Assembly (NCBI RefSeq): GCF_014174405.1 | Contig: NZ_JACEGA010000001.1 | Span: 556,001 to 620,000, forward strand | DNA length: 64,000 nucleotides | Direction of reading: 5' to 3' | From: Variimorphobacter saccharofermentans | Lineage (GTDB): Bacteria; Bacillota; Clostridia; Lachnospirales; Lachnospiraceae | In this document: in pieces, positions 1 to 7,980 of the stretch | Position numbering within the stretch: position 1 is the first letter of the stretch | How the letters are laid out: every line of letters begins with the position of its first letter | Notes under the pieces: generated by a model | The model's input: the letters and a program-made list of their open reading frames with translations, nothing else | Database searches by the model: none | What the model was told of the DNA's origin: nothing | Made by a program: the position numbers and the translations under genes

Positions 1-1
1 C

Positions 2-1051
2 ATTCTGATCATGATGCAGAGACCGGATGCAAGCCTCTGTCAGAGTTTTACCGGATGGAAAGAGATGGGCAGGTATGTAAAAAAGGGAGAGAAGGGTATC
101 AGTATCCTTGCCCCTGCACCCTACAAGATTGAGAGGGAACAGACCAGACTGGATGATAAGGGAAAGCCGGTGCTTGATGCAGACGGGGAGCCGGTAACGG
201 AAAAGGTGGAGGTAACCATCCGTGCCTTTAAGGTGGTGAAGACGTTTGATGTATCACAGACAGACGGGAAGGAACTTCCCTCCATAGGACCTGATGAACT
301 GGTTGGAAGTATTGAAGGATATCCGAAGCTTTTGCAGGCTTTACAGGAAATCAGTCCGGTACCTGTTACTTTTGAGCAGATCGATGGAGAAGCGAAGGGT
401 TTTTACCATCAGGAAGATAAAAGAATTGCCATTCAGGATGGAATGAGTGAGGTTCAGACAATCAAGACCCTTCTTCACGAAATGGCGCACCAGAAGCTTC
501 ATGATAAGGATGCAGTGGCAGCTGCAGATCATGTATCAAGGAATGGAAAAGAGGTAGAGGCCGAGAGCGTGGCATACGTTGTGTGCCGGCATTACGGTAT
601 CAACACTTCTGACTATTCCTTTTCTTATGTGGCGGGCTGGTCCGAGGGAAAGGAGCCCCCGGAGTTAAAGAGTTCACTCGACAAAATCCGACAGACTGCA
701 GCAGATTTCATTTACCAGATTGACCAGAAACTGGAAGTGTTACAGGCAGACAGGGAGCAGACACAGGAAAGTCCTAAAGTTGAGAATCCTTTTTTACAGG
801 AATTGGCAGCTAAGATTACTGCGGCGGCAGAGGATAAAGGCTTTATTCCGGTGGTGCCGGATTCCCAGGAAAAAGTGCCAAACCCGGATCTTAAGGTTGC
901 GGTGGATAAGGCACTGGAAAATCTGGACAAGAAGCGCACGCAGGCGAAAAAGAAAACTTCTGTAAAGTCCAAGATCAAGGAAAAAGCAGAAAAGTCAGAA
1001 ACTACACCGAAGAAAACCAGGACAACAAAAGCGAAGGAGGAAAGGGCTTGA
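2..1051 (+). CDS. ArdC/ImmA-like zinc metallopeptidase-type ICE protein, 5' truncated by window edge
   Basis: The reading frame is open to the left edge (I-L-I-M-M-Q-R-P-D-A), so the start lies outside the window. The first visible stretch, with QRPDASL and about 15 residues later GRYVKKGEKGISIL, matches the N-terminal domain of ArdC-type antirestriction proteins (ssDNA binding). Around residue 155 it has LLHEMAHQKLH, an HExxH zinc-peptidase motif as in ImmA/IrrE-like proteins. The last 60 residues are rich in Lys and are probably disordered. Proteins of this type lie in the transfer region of Lachnospiraceae ICEs and are thought to protect incoming single strands; that role is inferred. The stop overlaps the start of topB by 4 bases, so the two are translated together. 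Confidence 0.8.
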   Translation: MLIMMQRPDASLCQSFTGWKEMGRYVKKGEKGISILAPAPYKIEREQTRLDDKGKPVLDADGEPVTEKVEVTIRAFKVVKTFDVSQTDGKELPSIGPDELVGSIEGYPKLLQALQEISPVPVTFEQIDGEAKGFYHQEDKRIAIQDGMSEVQTIKTLLHEMAHQKLHDKDAVAAADHVSRNGKEVEAESVAYVVCRHYGINTSDYSFSYVAGWSEGKEPPELKSSLDKIRQTAADFIYQIDQKLEVLQADREQTQESPKVENPFLQELAAKITAAAEDKGFIPVVPDSQEKVPNPDLKVAVDKALENLDKKRTQAKKKTSVKSKIKEKAEKSETTPKKTRTTKAKEERA

Positions 1052-3195
1052 AGTTAGTGATTGCAGAGAAACCTTCTGTGGCACAGTCCATTGCGAAGGT
1101 AATCGGAGCAGAGAAAAGAGAGGATGGATATCTGGAGGGAAACGGGTATCTGGTCAGTTGGTGTGTTGGCCATCTTGTGGAGCTTGCATCCCCGGAGTCC
1201 TACGATGAAAGGTATGAGAAGTGGAGATATGAGGATCTTCCGATTCTGCCTAAGGACTGGAATTACCAGATTGCAGATGCTACCAGAAAGCAGTTTGGGA
1301 TTCTGAAAAAGTTAATGGAGCGTGATGATGTCACAGGGCTGGTGGAAGCTACGGATGCCGGTCGTGAAGGAGAATTAATCTTCCGTCTGGTATATCATCA
1401 GGCAAAATGCAAAAAGCCATTCGAGCGCTTATGGATTTCTTCTATGGAAGACCAGGCAATCTCGGATGGCTTTTCTAATCTGAAGGCCGGGAAAGAATAC
1501 GATGACCTCTATACTGCAGCGCTTTGCAGAGAGCGGGCAGATTGGATTGTAGGGATGAATGCTACCAGACTGTTTTCCACTCTGTACGGTCAGACCCTGA
1601 ATGTGGGCCGGGTGATGACACCAACTCTTGCTATGATTGTGGAGAGGGAAGCAGAGATTGAGGGATTTAAGCCGGAACCGATTTACAGGTTGTCAATTAA
1701 GAGCGCCGGCATTGTTGCAACATCCGACCGGTTTGAAAACAAACAGGACGCAGAGGCGGTTCTTAACCGTCTCAAAGAAGAAAAGATGGCATTGGTTACG
1801 AAGCTGGAGACCACAGACAAACAGGAAAAGGCACCACAGCTTTACAGTCTGACTGCACTGCAGAGAGATGCCAACCGGTTCCTGGGATTTACGGCACAGC
1901 AGACTTTGGATTACACCCAGAGCCTTTATGAAAAAAAGCTAGTGACATATCCCAGAACAGACAGCCGTTTTTTGACGGAAGACATGGAAGGAATGATTCC
2001 CGGTCTGATGGATAAGCTGGTATGGAAATTCGGATATACCAGACATGTTCCTATCCATGCAAAACAGGTAATCGACAATAAGAAGGTCAACGACCATCAT
2101 GCAATCATTCCCACTGCGAATGTGGCGGATGCCGAATTTGGGGAGCTTCCATCCGGGGAACAGAAAGTCTTAAGTCTTATTACAGCAAGATTCATTTCTG
2201 CCCTGGGAGATGCGGCAGTCCGGAGTGAGACGGAGCTGGGATTTACCTGTGCGGATACGGTGTTTAGGGCAAAGGCAAAAGTCTTAAAAGAGAAAGGCTG
2301 GAGAGATATTCAGGACTGGATCATGGGCGGTAATGCAGAGCGTGCAGATTCCGAAAATGACGAAGAGGAACAAAATGGGAATGCTGACATACTGGCATAT
2401 ATCACTGCTCTGACAAAAGGCAACTCTTATCCATTGCAGGATCCAAAACTGGAAGAGGGCAGGACGACACCAAAGAAGCATTTTACAGAAGACAGTCTTC
2501 TTTCGGCAATGGAGAGAGCCGGGGCGGAAGAGATGCCGGAGGAAGTGGAGCGTAAGGGAATAGGAACATCTGCAACGAGAGCCGCTACCATTGAGAAGCT
2601 TGTTCGTATCGGCTTTGTGGAGAGAAAAGGAAATAAGAAGACCAAGTATCTGATTCCGACACATAAAGGAGTAGCTCTGATCACGGTTATGCCGGAGCAG
2701 ATTCAGTCACCTTCCATGACAGCGGAGTGGGAGCAGAAGCTGCTTGATGTGGAAAGGGGTTCCTATGCGGATTCTTCTTTTATGGATGAGATTGAGGAAA
2801 TGATTACCGACCTTGTGAAGAATTACAAAATCATTGAAGATGCAGAAGTTCTCATGCATCCGGCTTTGGAAGAAATTGGGACATGTCCCTGCTGTGGCAG
2901 ACATGTGGTAGAAAAGGAGAAAGGTTATTTTTGTGAGGACCGTGGTTGCAGCTTTGTCCTCTGGAAACAGAACCGTTTCTTTGAGGCTCTTGGAAAGAAA
3001 ATGACAAAGCAGACAGCATCCAAACTTTTGCATGATGGAAAGGTGAAGCTGAAAGGATGCAAGTCACAGAAGACCGGAAAGACCTATGATACCACGGTTG
3101 TGATGTCGGTTGATGAGAACAAAAGAGCAGTGTTTCAGCTAAGTTTTGAGAAGGGAGAAGGCAAAAATGGAAAAAGCAAAAACAAGAAAGATTAA
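1048..3195 (+). CDS. topB: DNA topoisomerase III (type IA)
   Basis: 715 residues, the normal length for ICE-encoded TopB. The N-terminal TOPRIM domain begins KLVIAEKPSVAQSIAKVIG and carries ATDAGREGELIFRL (about 108-121), with the acidic metal-binding residues. The catalytic tyrosine is in VTYPRTDSRFL, about Tyr301. KGIGTSATRA near residue 507 is the usual type IA motif. The C-terminus (about 613-640) has a CPCC...C...C zinc-ribbon. The enzyme passes single strands and decatenates DNA, and in ICEs of the Tn1549/CTn group it is part of the transfer backbone. The start is TTG, placed by its overlap with the upstream stop and by the conserved N-terminus. Confidence 0.95.
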   Translation: MKLVIAEKPSVAQSIAKVIGAEKREDGYLEGNGYLVSWCVGHLVELASPESYDERYEKWRYEDLPILPKDWNYQIADATRKQFGILKKLMERDDVTGLVEATDAGREGELIFRLVYHQAKCKKPFERLWISSMEDQAISDGFSNLKAGKEYDDLYTAALCRERADWIVGMNATRLFSTLYGQTLNVGRVMTPTLAMIVEREAEIEGFKPEPIYRLSIKSAGIVATSDRFENKQDAEAVLNRLKEEKMALVTKLETTDKQEKAPQLYSLTALQRDANRFLGFTAQQTLDYTQSLYEKKLVTYPRTDSRFLTEDMEGMIPGLMDKLVWKFGYTRHVPIHAKQVIDNKKVNDHHAIIPTANVADAEFGELPSGEQKVLSLITARFISALGDAAVRSETELGFTCADTVFRAKAKVLKEKGWRDIQDWIMGGNAERADSENDEEEQNGNADILAYITALTKGNSYPLQDPKLEEGRTTPKKHFTEDSLLSAMERAGAEEMPEEVERKGIGTSATRAATIEKLVRIGFVERKGNKKTKYLIPTHKGVALITVMPEQIQSPSMTAEWEQKLLDVERGSYADSSFMDEIEEMITDLVKNYKIIEDAEVLMHPALEEIGTCPCCGRHVVEKEKGYFCEDRGCSFVLWKQNRFFEALGKKMTKQTASKLLHDGKVKLKGCKSQKTGKTYDTTVVMSVDENKRAVFQLSFEKGEGKNGKSKNKKD

Positions 3196-3535
3196 GAAAT
3201 GGGATGAGATCCATGGAGAGTACGAAGTGGAAGTATCAGAGGATATGGGCGGCGGCAGTCCGGAGGAAGTCGCCGGAGCCGGACCGTCTATCAGCAGAAA
3301 TCCGATGAAGGGCATTGAGGATATGGTGGAGCAGAATGACAACAACCTTGATGGCGTGATCAACAATGTGAAGGTAGAGCCGGCAGTCGGCACTCTAGAA
3401 ATTATCCCGGATGATAAGAAATCGGTTTTGGAAAAACTGAAGGAACAGAGCAAACAGGTAACGCCTCCGGTACCTGTTCCGGAAAGAAAGCCGGTACCGG
3501 GATGCTGCTTTGAAAGGGAGATCACCGGATGGTAG
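3167..3535 (+). CDS. Small ICE protein, DUF4316-like
   Basis: 122 residues, very hydrophilic. It begins with a basic stretch (MEKAKTRKIKKWDEIHG) followed by an acidic, Gly/Pro-rich low-complexity middle and a Pro-Val-rich tail. The N-terminal half resembles DUF4316 proteins, which sit between TopB and MobC in Clostridia ICEs; this is recalled, not searched. The ATG at 3167 was chosen over the in-frame TTG at 3146 because GGGAGAAGG lies just upstream of it. It overlaps topB by 29 bases and mobC by 7, so it belongs to the same operon. The function is unknown; the position suggests a relaxosome or coupling accessory. Confidence 0.65.
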   Translation: MEKAKTRKIKKWDEIHGEYEVEVSEDMGGGSPEEVAGAGPSISRNPMKGIEDMVEQNDNNLDGVINNVKVEPAVGTLEIIPDDKKSVLEKLKEQSKQVTPPVPVPERKPVPGCCFEREITGW

Positions 3536-3861
3536 AGAGATCCAAATACATTCATATCCGTGTCACACCGGAGGAAGTTGACCGGATTAAGGAGCGGATG
3601 GAGGAAGCCGGTATCAGGAGCATGACTGCATATCTGTTACGAATGGCACTCAATGGTTTTGTGATCGTGATGGATCTTTCTGATCTGAAGGAGATTCTCA
3701 GACTGTTGCAGATATCCGGGAATAATCTGAATCAGTACGCAAAGAGAGCGAATGAAACCGGAAGCATCTACCGGGAAGACATCGAGGAACTGAAAAACAA
3801 CCAGAAAGAGATTTTGCAGGAAATGCGAAAGATGCTTGATAAGCTGACTGCAATTATGTAA
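3529..3861 (+). CDS. mobC: MobC-type relaxosome accessory protein
   Basis: 110 residues. The N-terminal RSKYIHIRVTPEEVDRIKER looks like the ribbon-helix-helix DNA-binding part of MobC-family proteins. It is followed by the family's LLQISGNNLNQYAKRANETG stretch and a helical C-terminus. MobC proteins bind the origin of transfer and help the relaxase nick it. It lies 13 bases before the relaxase gene, the standard mobC-mobA order, and overlaps the preceding gene. A second, distinct MobC lies at 61.9-62.3 kb on the other strand and belongs to another element. Confidence 0.85.
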   Translation: MVERSKYIHIRVTPEEVDRIKERMEEAGIRSMTAYLLRMALNGFVIVMDLSDLKEILRLLQISGNNLNQYAKRANETGSIYREDIEELKNNQKEILQEMRKMLDKLTAIM

Positions 3862-3874
3862 GGCAGGTGAGAGA

Positions 3875-5299
3875 ATGGCGGCGACAAAACTGATAGCAAT
3901 GCATCAGAACAAGGGACGTTCCGTAATGCAGTGTCTGAAAGACAGAACCGATTATGCAAAGAATGGAGAGAAAACAGAAGACGGAAAATATATTTCTTCT
4001 TATAAGTGTCAACCGGATTTTGTCGATTGGGAATTTGCACAATCAAAAATAGATTATCTGAAAAAAACGTGGAGGCAGCCCAAGGGTGATGTCATTGCTT
4101 ATCAGATCCGCCAGTCCTTTAAGCCCGGAGAGATTACACCGGAGGAAGCAAATGAAGTTGGATATGAAACCGGTATGAGATTCACCAAGGGGAAGCATGC
4201 GTTTATAGTGGCAACACATGTGGACCGGGCTCATATCCACAATCATATCATTTTCAATTCCACCAATCTGGATTGTGACCGGAAGTTCAGGGACTTTTGG
4301 TTTTCAGGAATTGCCCTGCAGAGACTCAGCGACATTATCTGCCTGGAGCATGGTTTATCCATTATTCCAAAGGTAAAACCGAGTGAGAGACAGAGACGTA
4401 CCAAGTACCCGGAACGAGTAAGCATGAGGGATATTATCCGGGAGGATATTCTGAAATGCATGGAACAGAAGCCGGCTGATTTTGAAGAACTTCTCAAACT
4501 ATTGCAGGCGGAAGGATATGAGATTAAGCGCGGGAAACACACTGCAATCTGTGGAAAAGAGCAAAAGCGGTTTATCCGGTTCCGCTCTTTGGGAGAGGAT
4601 TTTTCTGAGGATCATCTGAAAAAGGTGATAGCCGGTGAAGCGGAGCTGCCTGAGAATAAGACGGAAAGCCGGGAACCAGCACAGCCCCCGAAAGAAAAAC
4701 GAAGGTTTGATCTTGTGGTCGATATTCAGGAGAAGATGGCGCAGGGAAAGAACGGCGGATACGTTCGATGGGCGAAGAAATATAATGTGAAACAGTTCGC
4801 GGAATCCATTTTGTTTTTGCAGCAACATGATATTCACGATAAAGAAACTCTGGATGCATTGGTAGATGGAAGTGCTGCCAGATACCATGAACTGATGAAA
4901 ATTATCAAGGATGCAGAAACCAAAATGGCAGAGAACAAAGTTTTGAAAACGCACATCATCAACTATTCCAAGACCAGGGATATCTATATAGCCTATCGAA
5001 AATCCGGATACAGCAAGAAATTCTTTGAGGCGCATCGAGAAGAAATCACACTTCACAAAGCGGCAAAGGAAGCATTTTCCAATCTGCCGGATGGAAAGAT
5101 TCCGAAAGTAAAGGATTTGAATGAAGAGTTTGCCAGACTGCTTTCGGAGAAAAAGGTAGCCTACAGCGAATACAAAAAAATGAAAAAAGAGATGCGGGAT
5201 TATCAGATAGCGAAACAAAATGTGGAATCCTTCTATGCGGCTCAGAAGACCTGGGACCAGGAAGAAGAATTGAAAAAGAAAAGGCAGCAGCAGAGATAA
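3875..5299 (+). CDS. MobA/VirD2-type relaxase of the ICE
   Basis: 474 residues. Motif I tyrosine is probably Tyr27 in CLKDRTDYAKN. Motif III, the metal-binding histidine triad, is HVDRAHIHNHIIF at about 114-126. This is the relaxase/mobilisation nuclease family (MOB-P type), which nicks oriT and stays bound to the 5' end during transfer. The C-terminal third is coiled and rich in Lys and Glu, ending in KKKRQQQR. It follows mobC and ends the transfer operon seen here. The ATG at 3875 has GGCAGGTGAGAGA upstream. The length and gene order match relaxases of Tn1549-like elements. Confidence 0.9.
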   Translation: MAATKLIAMHQNKGRSVMQCLKDRTDYAKNGEKTEDGKYISSYKCQPDFVDWEFAQSKIDYLKKTWRQPKGDVIAYQIRQSFKPGEITPEEANEVGYETGMRFTKGKHAFIVATHVDRAHIHNHIIFNSTNLDCDRKFRDFWFSGIALQRLSDIICLEHGLSIIPKVKPSERQRRTKYPERVSMRDIIREDILKCMEQKPADFEELLKLLQAEGYEIKRGKHTAICGKEQKRFIRFRSLGEDFSEDHLKKVIAGEAELPENKTESREPAQPPKEKRRFDLVVDIQEKMAQGKNGGYVRWAKKYNVKQFAESILFLQQHDIHDKETLDALVDGSAARYHELMKIIKDAETKMAENKVLKTHIINYSKTRDIYIAYRKSGYSKKFFEAHREEITLHKAAKEAFSNLPDGKIPKVKDLNEEFARLLSEKKVAYSEYKKMKKEMRDYQIAKQNVESFYAAQKTWDQEEELKKKRQQQR

Positions 5300-5378
5300 G
5301 CATGTGGGCAATCATCAAAATGTAAGTTGGTGGTTGCCCTCTTTTTTTGTAATCCCGGCTGAGCAGGAATGTATCAGC

Positions 5379-5490
5379 ACTCACAAAGTGAGGGCGTAGC
5401 TTGACATCAAAGATGTCATTCTAAGGGGATTGGGGATGTGCCTCCAACAAGCAAACAGCGTTCGTGTGATCACGAAGGCACTGCTTGCCA
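5379..5490. other. Non-coding element with three stacked hairpins
   Basis: The 254 bases between the relaxase and the next gene hold no credible ORF but three clear inverted repeats: CTCAC-AAA-GTGAG (5380-5392), TGACATC-AAA-GATGTCA (5402-5418), and TTCGTG-TGAT-CACGAA (5461-5476). The third is enclosed by GCAAaCAG / CTGcTTGC (5451-5458 with 5481-5488). Two hairpins share an AAA loop. This could be a structured RNA, the oriT or a protein-binding site; the sequence alone does not decide. Confidence 0.5.
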
Positions 5491-5553
5491 CTTTGTTTTG
5501 AAATGAATGAAACCATTGGAATTATCTATGTTTTTGAAGAAAAGGAGGGTTAA

Positions 5554-6360
5554 ATGCAACAGGAAGAAATGAGAGAAACAGAGCTTGCATTTCGGATCGC
5601 AGATAGAATTATCAGCATTCAGGAATGTGACGATGGATATGATTATTCCATAATGGATGAGAACTACAGAGAGATTGACGGTGGGGTGTATGATAATCCG
5701 GAGATTAGTATTCGTGAGGCATTAAAGGATATTATAGAAGACTTAAAACAGAATCCGGATACGAACGGCGCTAAGGGAAATATTTCTATGGAGTCTGAAT
5801 TAGTTCTTTTGGATTTTGATGAAGTCACTATGGAAGAGGAGGAAGCAAACCGAATCGGGTCTGCAGTTTATGATAGTTGGGTGGTCATGGAGTTTAAGGC
5901 TAAGACGGAACAATGTTTTCAACCGATTAACGCTCTTAGTGCAACAGAGATTGAAGAAATTGTCGAGGAATATGTAAATGCAAAGTTAATGGAAAATGAT
6001 TTTGATGCATCTATTCGCGGAGTGGTTTTGTCCGGTAGTAGGTGTAGAGGATTGGAAGGAAAGAATTCTGATTTGGATGTGGTTGTTGAGCTACGTGGGA
6101 ATGAAAGAGAAGATGATTTGTTCAACCTGTTTCATGAAGATAAATTTTCCATTGGTGGAATACGTGTTGATATTAATCCCATCACAGAATATAAAACCGG
6201 AACGCTGGAGGAATATCTGCCTGGGGTGGAGAGGTATCTGGAAGAGAAACGACAGAAGATATCAGTAAGAGAAAAGCTGAAGGAGAAGAAGTCTGAGATT
6301 CAAGTGAAGTACGAAAAAGTGGATAAGGGTAGCAAGAAGAAAAATGAAAAGGTGAGATAA
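5554..6360 (+). CDS. LPD16-like domain fused to a nucleotidyltransferase domain
   Basis: 268 residues. The first 90 (ELAFRIADRIISIQECDDGYDY onwards) look like the LPD16 domain seen in proteins of Clostridia ICEs. The middle has GSRCRGLEGKNSDLDVVVEL (about 157-176), a minimal nucleotidyltransferase motif (GS plus DLD) of the Pol-beta superfamily, and a third acidic residue is likely in RVDINPI. The tail is basic. Enzymes of this fold transfer nucleotides to proteins or RNA, and some are toxins (MNT/AbiEii). No HEPN partner is visible next to it, so I infer an ICE accessory role. RBS GGAGGG lies 7 bases before the ATG. An intrinsic terminator follows. Confidence 0.7.
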   Translation: MQQEEMRETELAFRIADRIISIQECDDGYDYSIMDENYREIDGGVYDNPEISIREALKDIIEDLKQNPDTNGAKGNISMESELVLLDFDEVTMEEEEANRIGSAVYDSWVVMEFKAKTEQCFQPINALSATEIEEIVEEYVNAKLMENDFDASIRGVVLSGSRCRGLEGKNSDLDVVVELRGNEREDDLFNLFHEDKFSIGGIRVDINPITEYKTGTLEEYLPGVERYLEEKRQKISVREKLKEKKSEIQVKYEKVDKGSKKKNEKVR

Positions 6361-6376
6361 GAATAGTTAAGTAAAT

Positions 6377-6420
6377 GGGCGAAGTTGTGGCTATCGGTGG
6401 CTGTGACTTCGCCCGTTTTT
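6377..6420 (+). terminator. Intrinsic terminator
   Basis: GGGCGAAGT (6377-6385) pairs perfectly with ACTTCGCCC (6406-6414), followed by GTTTTT. It separates the ICE backbone from the AT-rich cargo and would also end the convergent minus-strand gene. Confidence 0.85.
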
Positions 6421-6431
6421 GATATTGACCT

Positions 6432-7433
6432 TTATGCAATATTTATCTCGAATTCAAGCATAAGATGACCAAAATTATTTATAAAATAAGTATATTGAAT
6501 TGGGTGTGTTTGCTTTAGCTTTTGATATCTATTACAGTGGGAAGGTTCTAAATGAACACCAAAACCGCAATACATACAACCATTTCTGCTATAGCCCATC
6601 TCATAGAGCTTTGGAATTGTTACATTATATTTGGAGATGTATTCGAGGATATCTTCATCTGTCCAAAAAGACAATGGGCGACTTTGATTATCATTTCGTT
6701 CGTGAAATACGTTGCATCCATATTCTAACCAATCTTTTTCGCGTTGGTAACTTTCGGAGGCAAGAATGCCTAAGATGGCGCATTCTAGTCCTAGTTCTTT
6801 TGCTTTTCGACGAAGAGGCTCTTTTTTTAGTTTGTCACAGCACTTATCTGAAATTGGTAATTCTTTGTATTTATCATATTTTTTAAAGTTACGGTTAATG
6901 TAATTTTGCGAATTTTGCTTTGTGCGTTCAGAAAGAGCATGCTGATATGTTCTTATGGCACTAGATACCCGTTTGGAAAACATCGGATATCCATATCGTT
7001 CAACTACTTTTTTAAATGTCCAAAGTTCTCCTTGGCAATCTATGGGAAGGACAGTAATAATGTTTGTGCCGTTTTTTTCCTTTTCCCATTTAATATGCTG
7101 AATGGTTTCGGGATATTCATTTGTTGTATTTGCAAACAAGTGCAAAATATTAGGGTACATGTTTTTGGCAATGTGGGAAAGGACGGTTGAATCTTTTCCG
7201 CCGGAATATGAAATGTATACTTTATCAAGTCCAAATTCCATGACAGCACATTTTATCAGATATTTTGTTTGAATAATCTTGGACTCAAGATTCATTTCGC
7301 GCAATGATGCTAATGTATGTCTGCGTTCAGAGAGATATGCAGTGTGTTCAGTACCACACGTTATACAGTATCTGTGATCTGAGGGATAAACATTATCAGC
7401 AGTAAGTTCTTCTAAGCATTTTTTACAAACCAT
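6432..7433 (-). CDS. PAPS-reductase-like ATP pyrophosphatase with N-terminal zinc ribbon
   Basis: 333 residues, on the minus strand, divergent from the dnd operon. Residues 3-26 hold CKKC...CITC, a zinc ribbon. SGGKDS at 77-82 is the PP-loop of the adenine nucleotide alpha-hydrolase/PAPS-reductase family. More cysteines lie at about 198-199 (CC), 286, 289 and 300 (CMYC, C), which could hold an Fe-S cluster or zinc. The family activates or reduces sulfur compounds; DndC and SspD belong to it. I read this as a second sulfur-handling enzyme of the phosphorothioation locus, or a standalone phage-type PAPS reductase. ATG at 7431-7433 was chosen because GAGGAG precedes it; the frame is open further upstream, but across the promoter. 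Confidence 0.75.
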   Translation of the reverse strand: MVCKKCLEELTADNVYPSDHRYCITCGTEHTAYLSERRHTLASLREMNLESKIIQTKYLIKCAVMEFGLDKVYISYSGGKDSTVLSHIAKNMYPNILHLFANTTNEYPETIQHIKWEKEKNGTNIITVLPIDCQGELWTFKKVVERYGYPMFSKRVSSAIRTYQHALSERTKQNSQNYINRNFKKYDKYKELPISDKCCDKLKKEPLRRKAKELGLECAILGILASESYQREKDWLEYGCNVFHERNDNQSRPLSFWTDEDILEYISKYNVTIPKLYEMGYSRNGCMYCGFGVHLEPSHCNRYQKLKQTHPIQYTYFINNFGHLMLEFEINIA

Positions 7434-7464
7434 CTTTGTTTTTCTCCTCTCAATAATGTATAAA

Positions 7465-7515
7465 ACTAACAAAAAGTTTGTATTTATTATATAATACAAG
7501 AATATTGTTAGTCAA
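7465..7515 (-). promoter_or_regulatory. Promoter inside a nested palindrome, for the divergent PAPS-reductase-like gene
   Basis: On the minus strand TTGACT (7510-7515) and TATAAT (7486-7491) are 18 bases apart. The promoter lies within two nested inverted repeats: ACTAACAA (7465-7472) with TTGTTAGT (7505-7512), and TTGTAT (7478-7483) with ATACAA (7494-7499). This is the form of an operator; the XRE regulator encoded next to it is the natural candidate ligand (inference). Confidence 0.7.
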
Positions 7516-7536
7516 GTGATGAAATACATAATATTA

Positions 7537-7565
7537 TTGTATTTATTGCTATTTTCGTGTATAAT
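7537..7565 (+). promoter_or_regulatory. Sigma-A-type promoter of the dnd-like operon
   Basis: TTGTAT (7537-7542), a 17-base spacer and a perfect TATAAT (7560-7565), about 75 bases before the XRE gene. The -35 box repeats the TTGTAT arm of the neighbouring palindrome, so one repressor could control both directions. Confidence 0.7.
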
Positions 7566-7641
7566 TTGTATTTGGTATGATTATGCACACTGGGTGGATT
7601 ATGCCCTTTTGTATCATTTACTATGATGGAGTATGAAAGAC

Positions 7642-7980
7642 ATGCAAACAATAGGAAAACGATTAGCAGAAATAAGAAAAAGTAAAAAATACAAACAGAC
7701 AGAGCTGGCTGAAATGTTAAATGTCTCGCAGCAAGTTATTAGTAATATCGAAAGAGGTGTAACAGCACCGGATATAGAGCAACTTAAAAAATTTGCTGAC
7801 ATTTATAATATATCGCTTGATCAGTTGGTGGGCAGAGAGTTTTTTGGCGATGATGCAGATGATGTGGAACGAAAAATTATAAGTTATATCAAACAAATGG
7901 ACGACGAAGGAAAGGAGCTGAGCCTTGGTTTATTAAGTCAGGTAGCTCAGCATCGAGGTAGCAACGATGGCAACGAATAG
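7642..7980 (+). CDS. XRE-family transcriptional regulator, first gene of the dnd-like operon
   Basis: 112 residues. The helix-turn-helix lies at about 5-60: IGKRLAEIRKSKKYKQTELA, then NVSQQVISNIERGVTAPD, a typical Cro/C1 fold. A helical tail follows. It is the first gene of the operon and overlaps dndC by 14 bases, so regulator and modification genes are translated together. It probably replaces DndB, the usual dnd repressor, which is absent. ATG 7633 is also in frame, but GGAG at 7628-7631 is too close to it and is well placed for 7642. Confidence 0.85.
   Translation: MQTIGKRLAEIRKSKKYKQTELAEMLNVSQQVISNIERGVTAPDIEQLKKFADIYNISLDQLVGREFFGDDADDVERKIISYIKQMDDEGKELSLGLLSQVAQHRGSNDGNE

Noticed and set aside
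4499..5311. 270-residue minus-strand ORF inside the relaxase gene
   Set aside because: Phe/Leu-rich shadow frame of a well-supported relaxase.
5554..6360. MNT/HEPN toxin-antitoxin pair
   Set aside because: The nucleotidyltransferase domain is there, but no HEPN partner gene lies next to it, and the LPD16-like part points to an ICE accessory protein.
6500..7190. Plus-strand ORFs at 6500-6886 and 6906-7190
   Set aside because: They are antisense to the PAPS-reductase-like gene, have no RBS and unlikely protein sequences.
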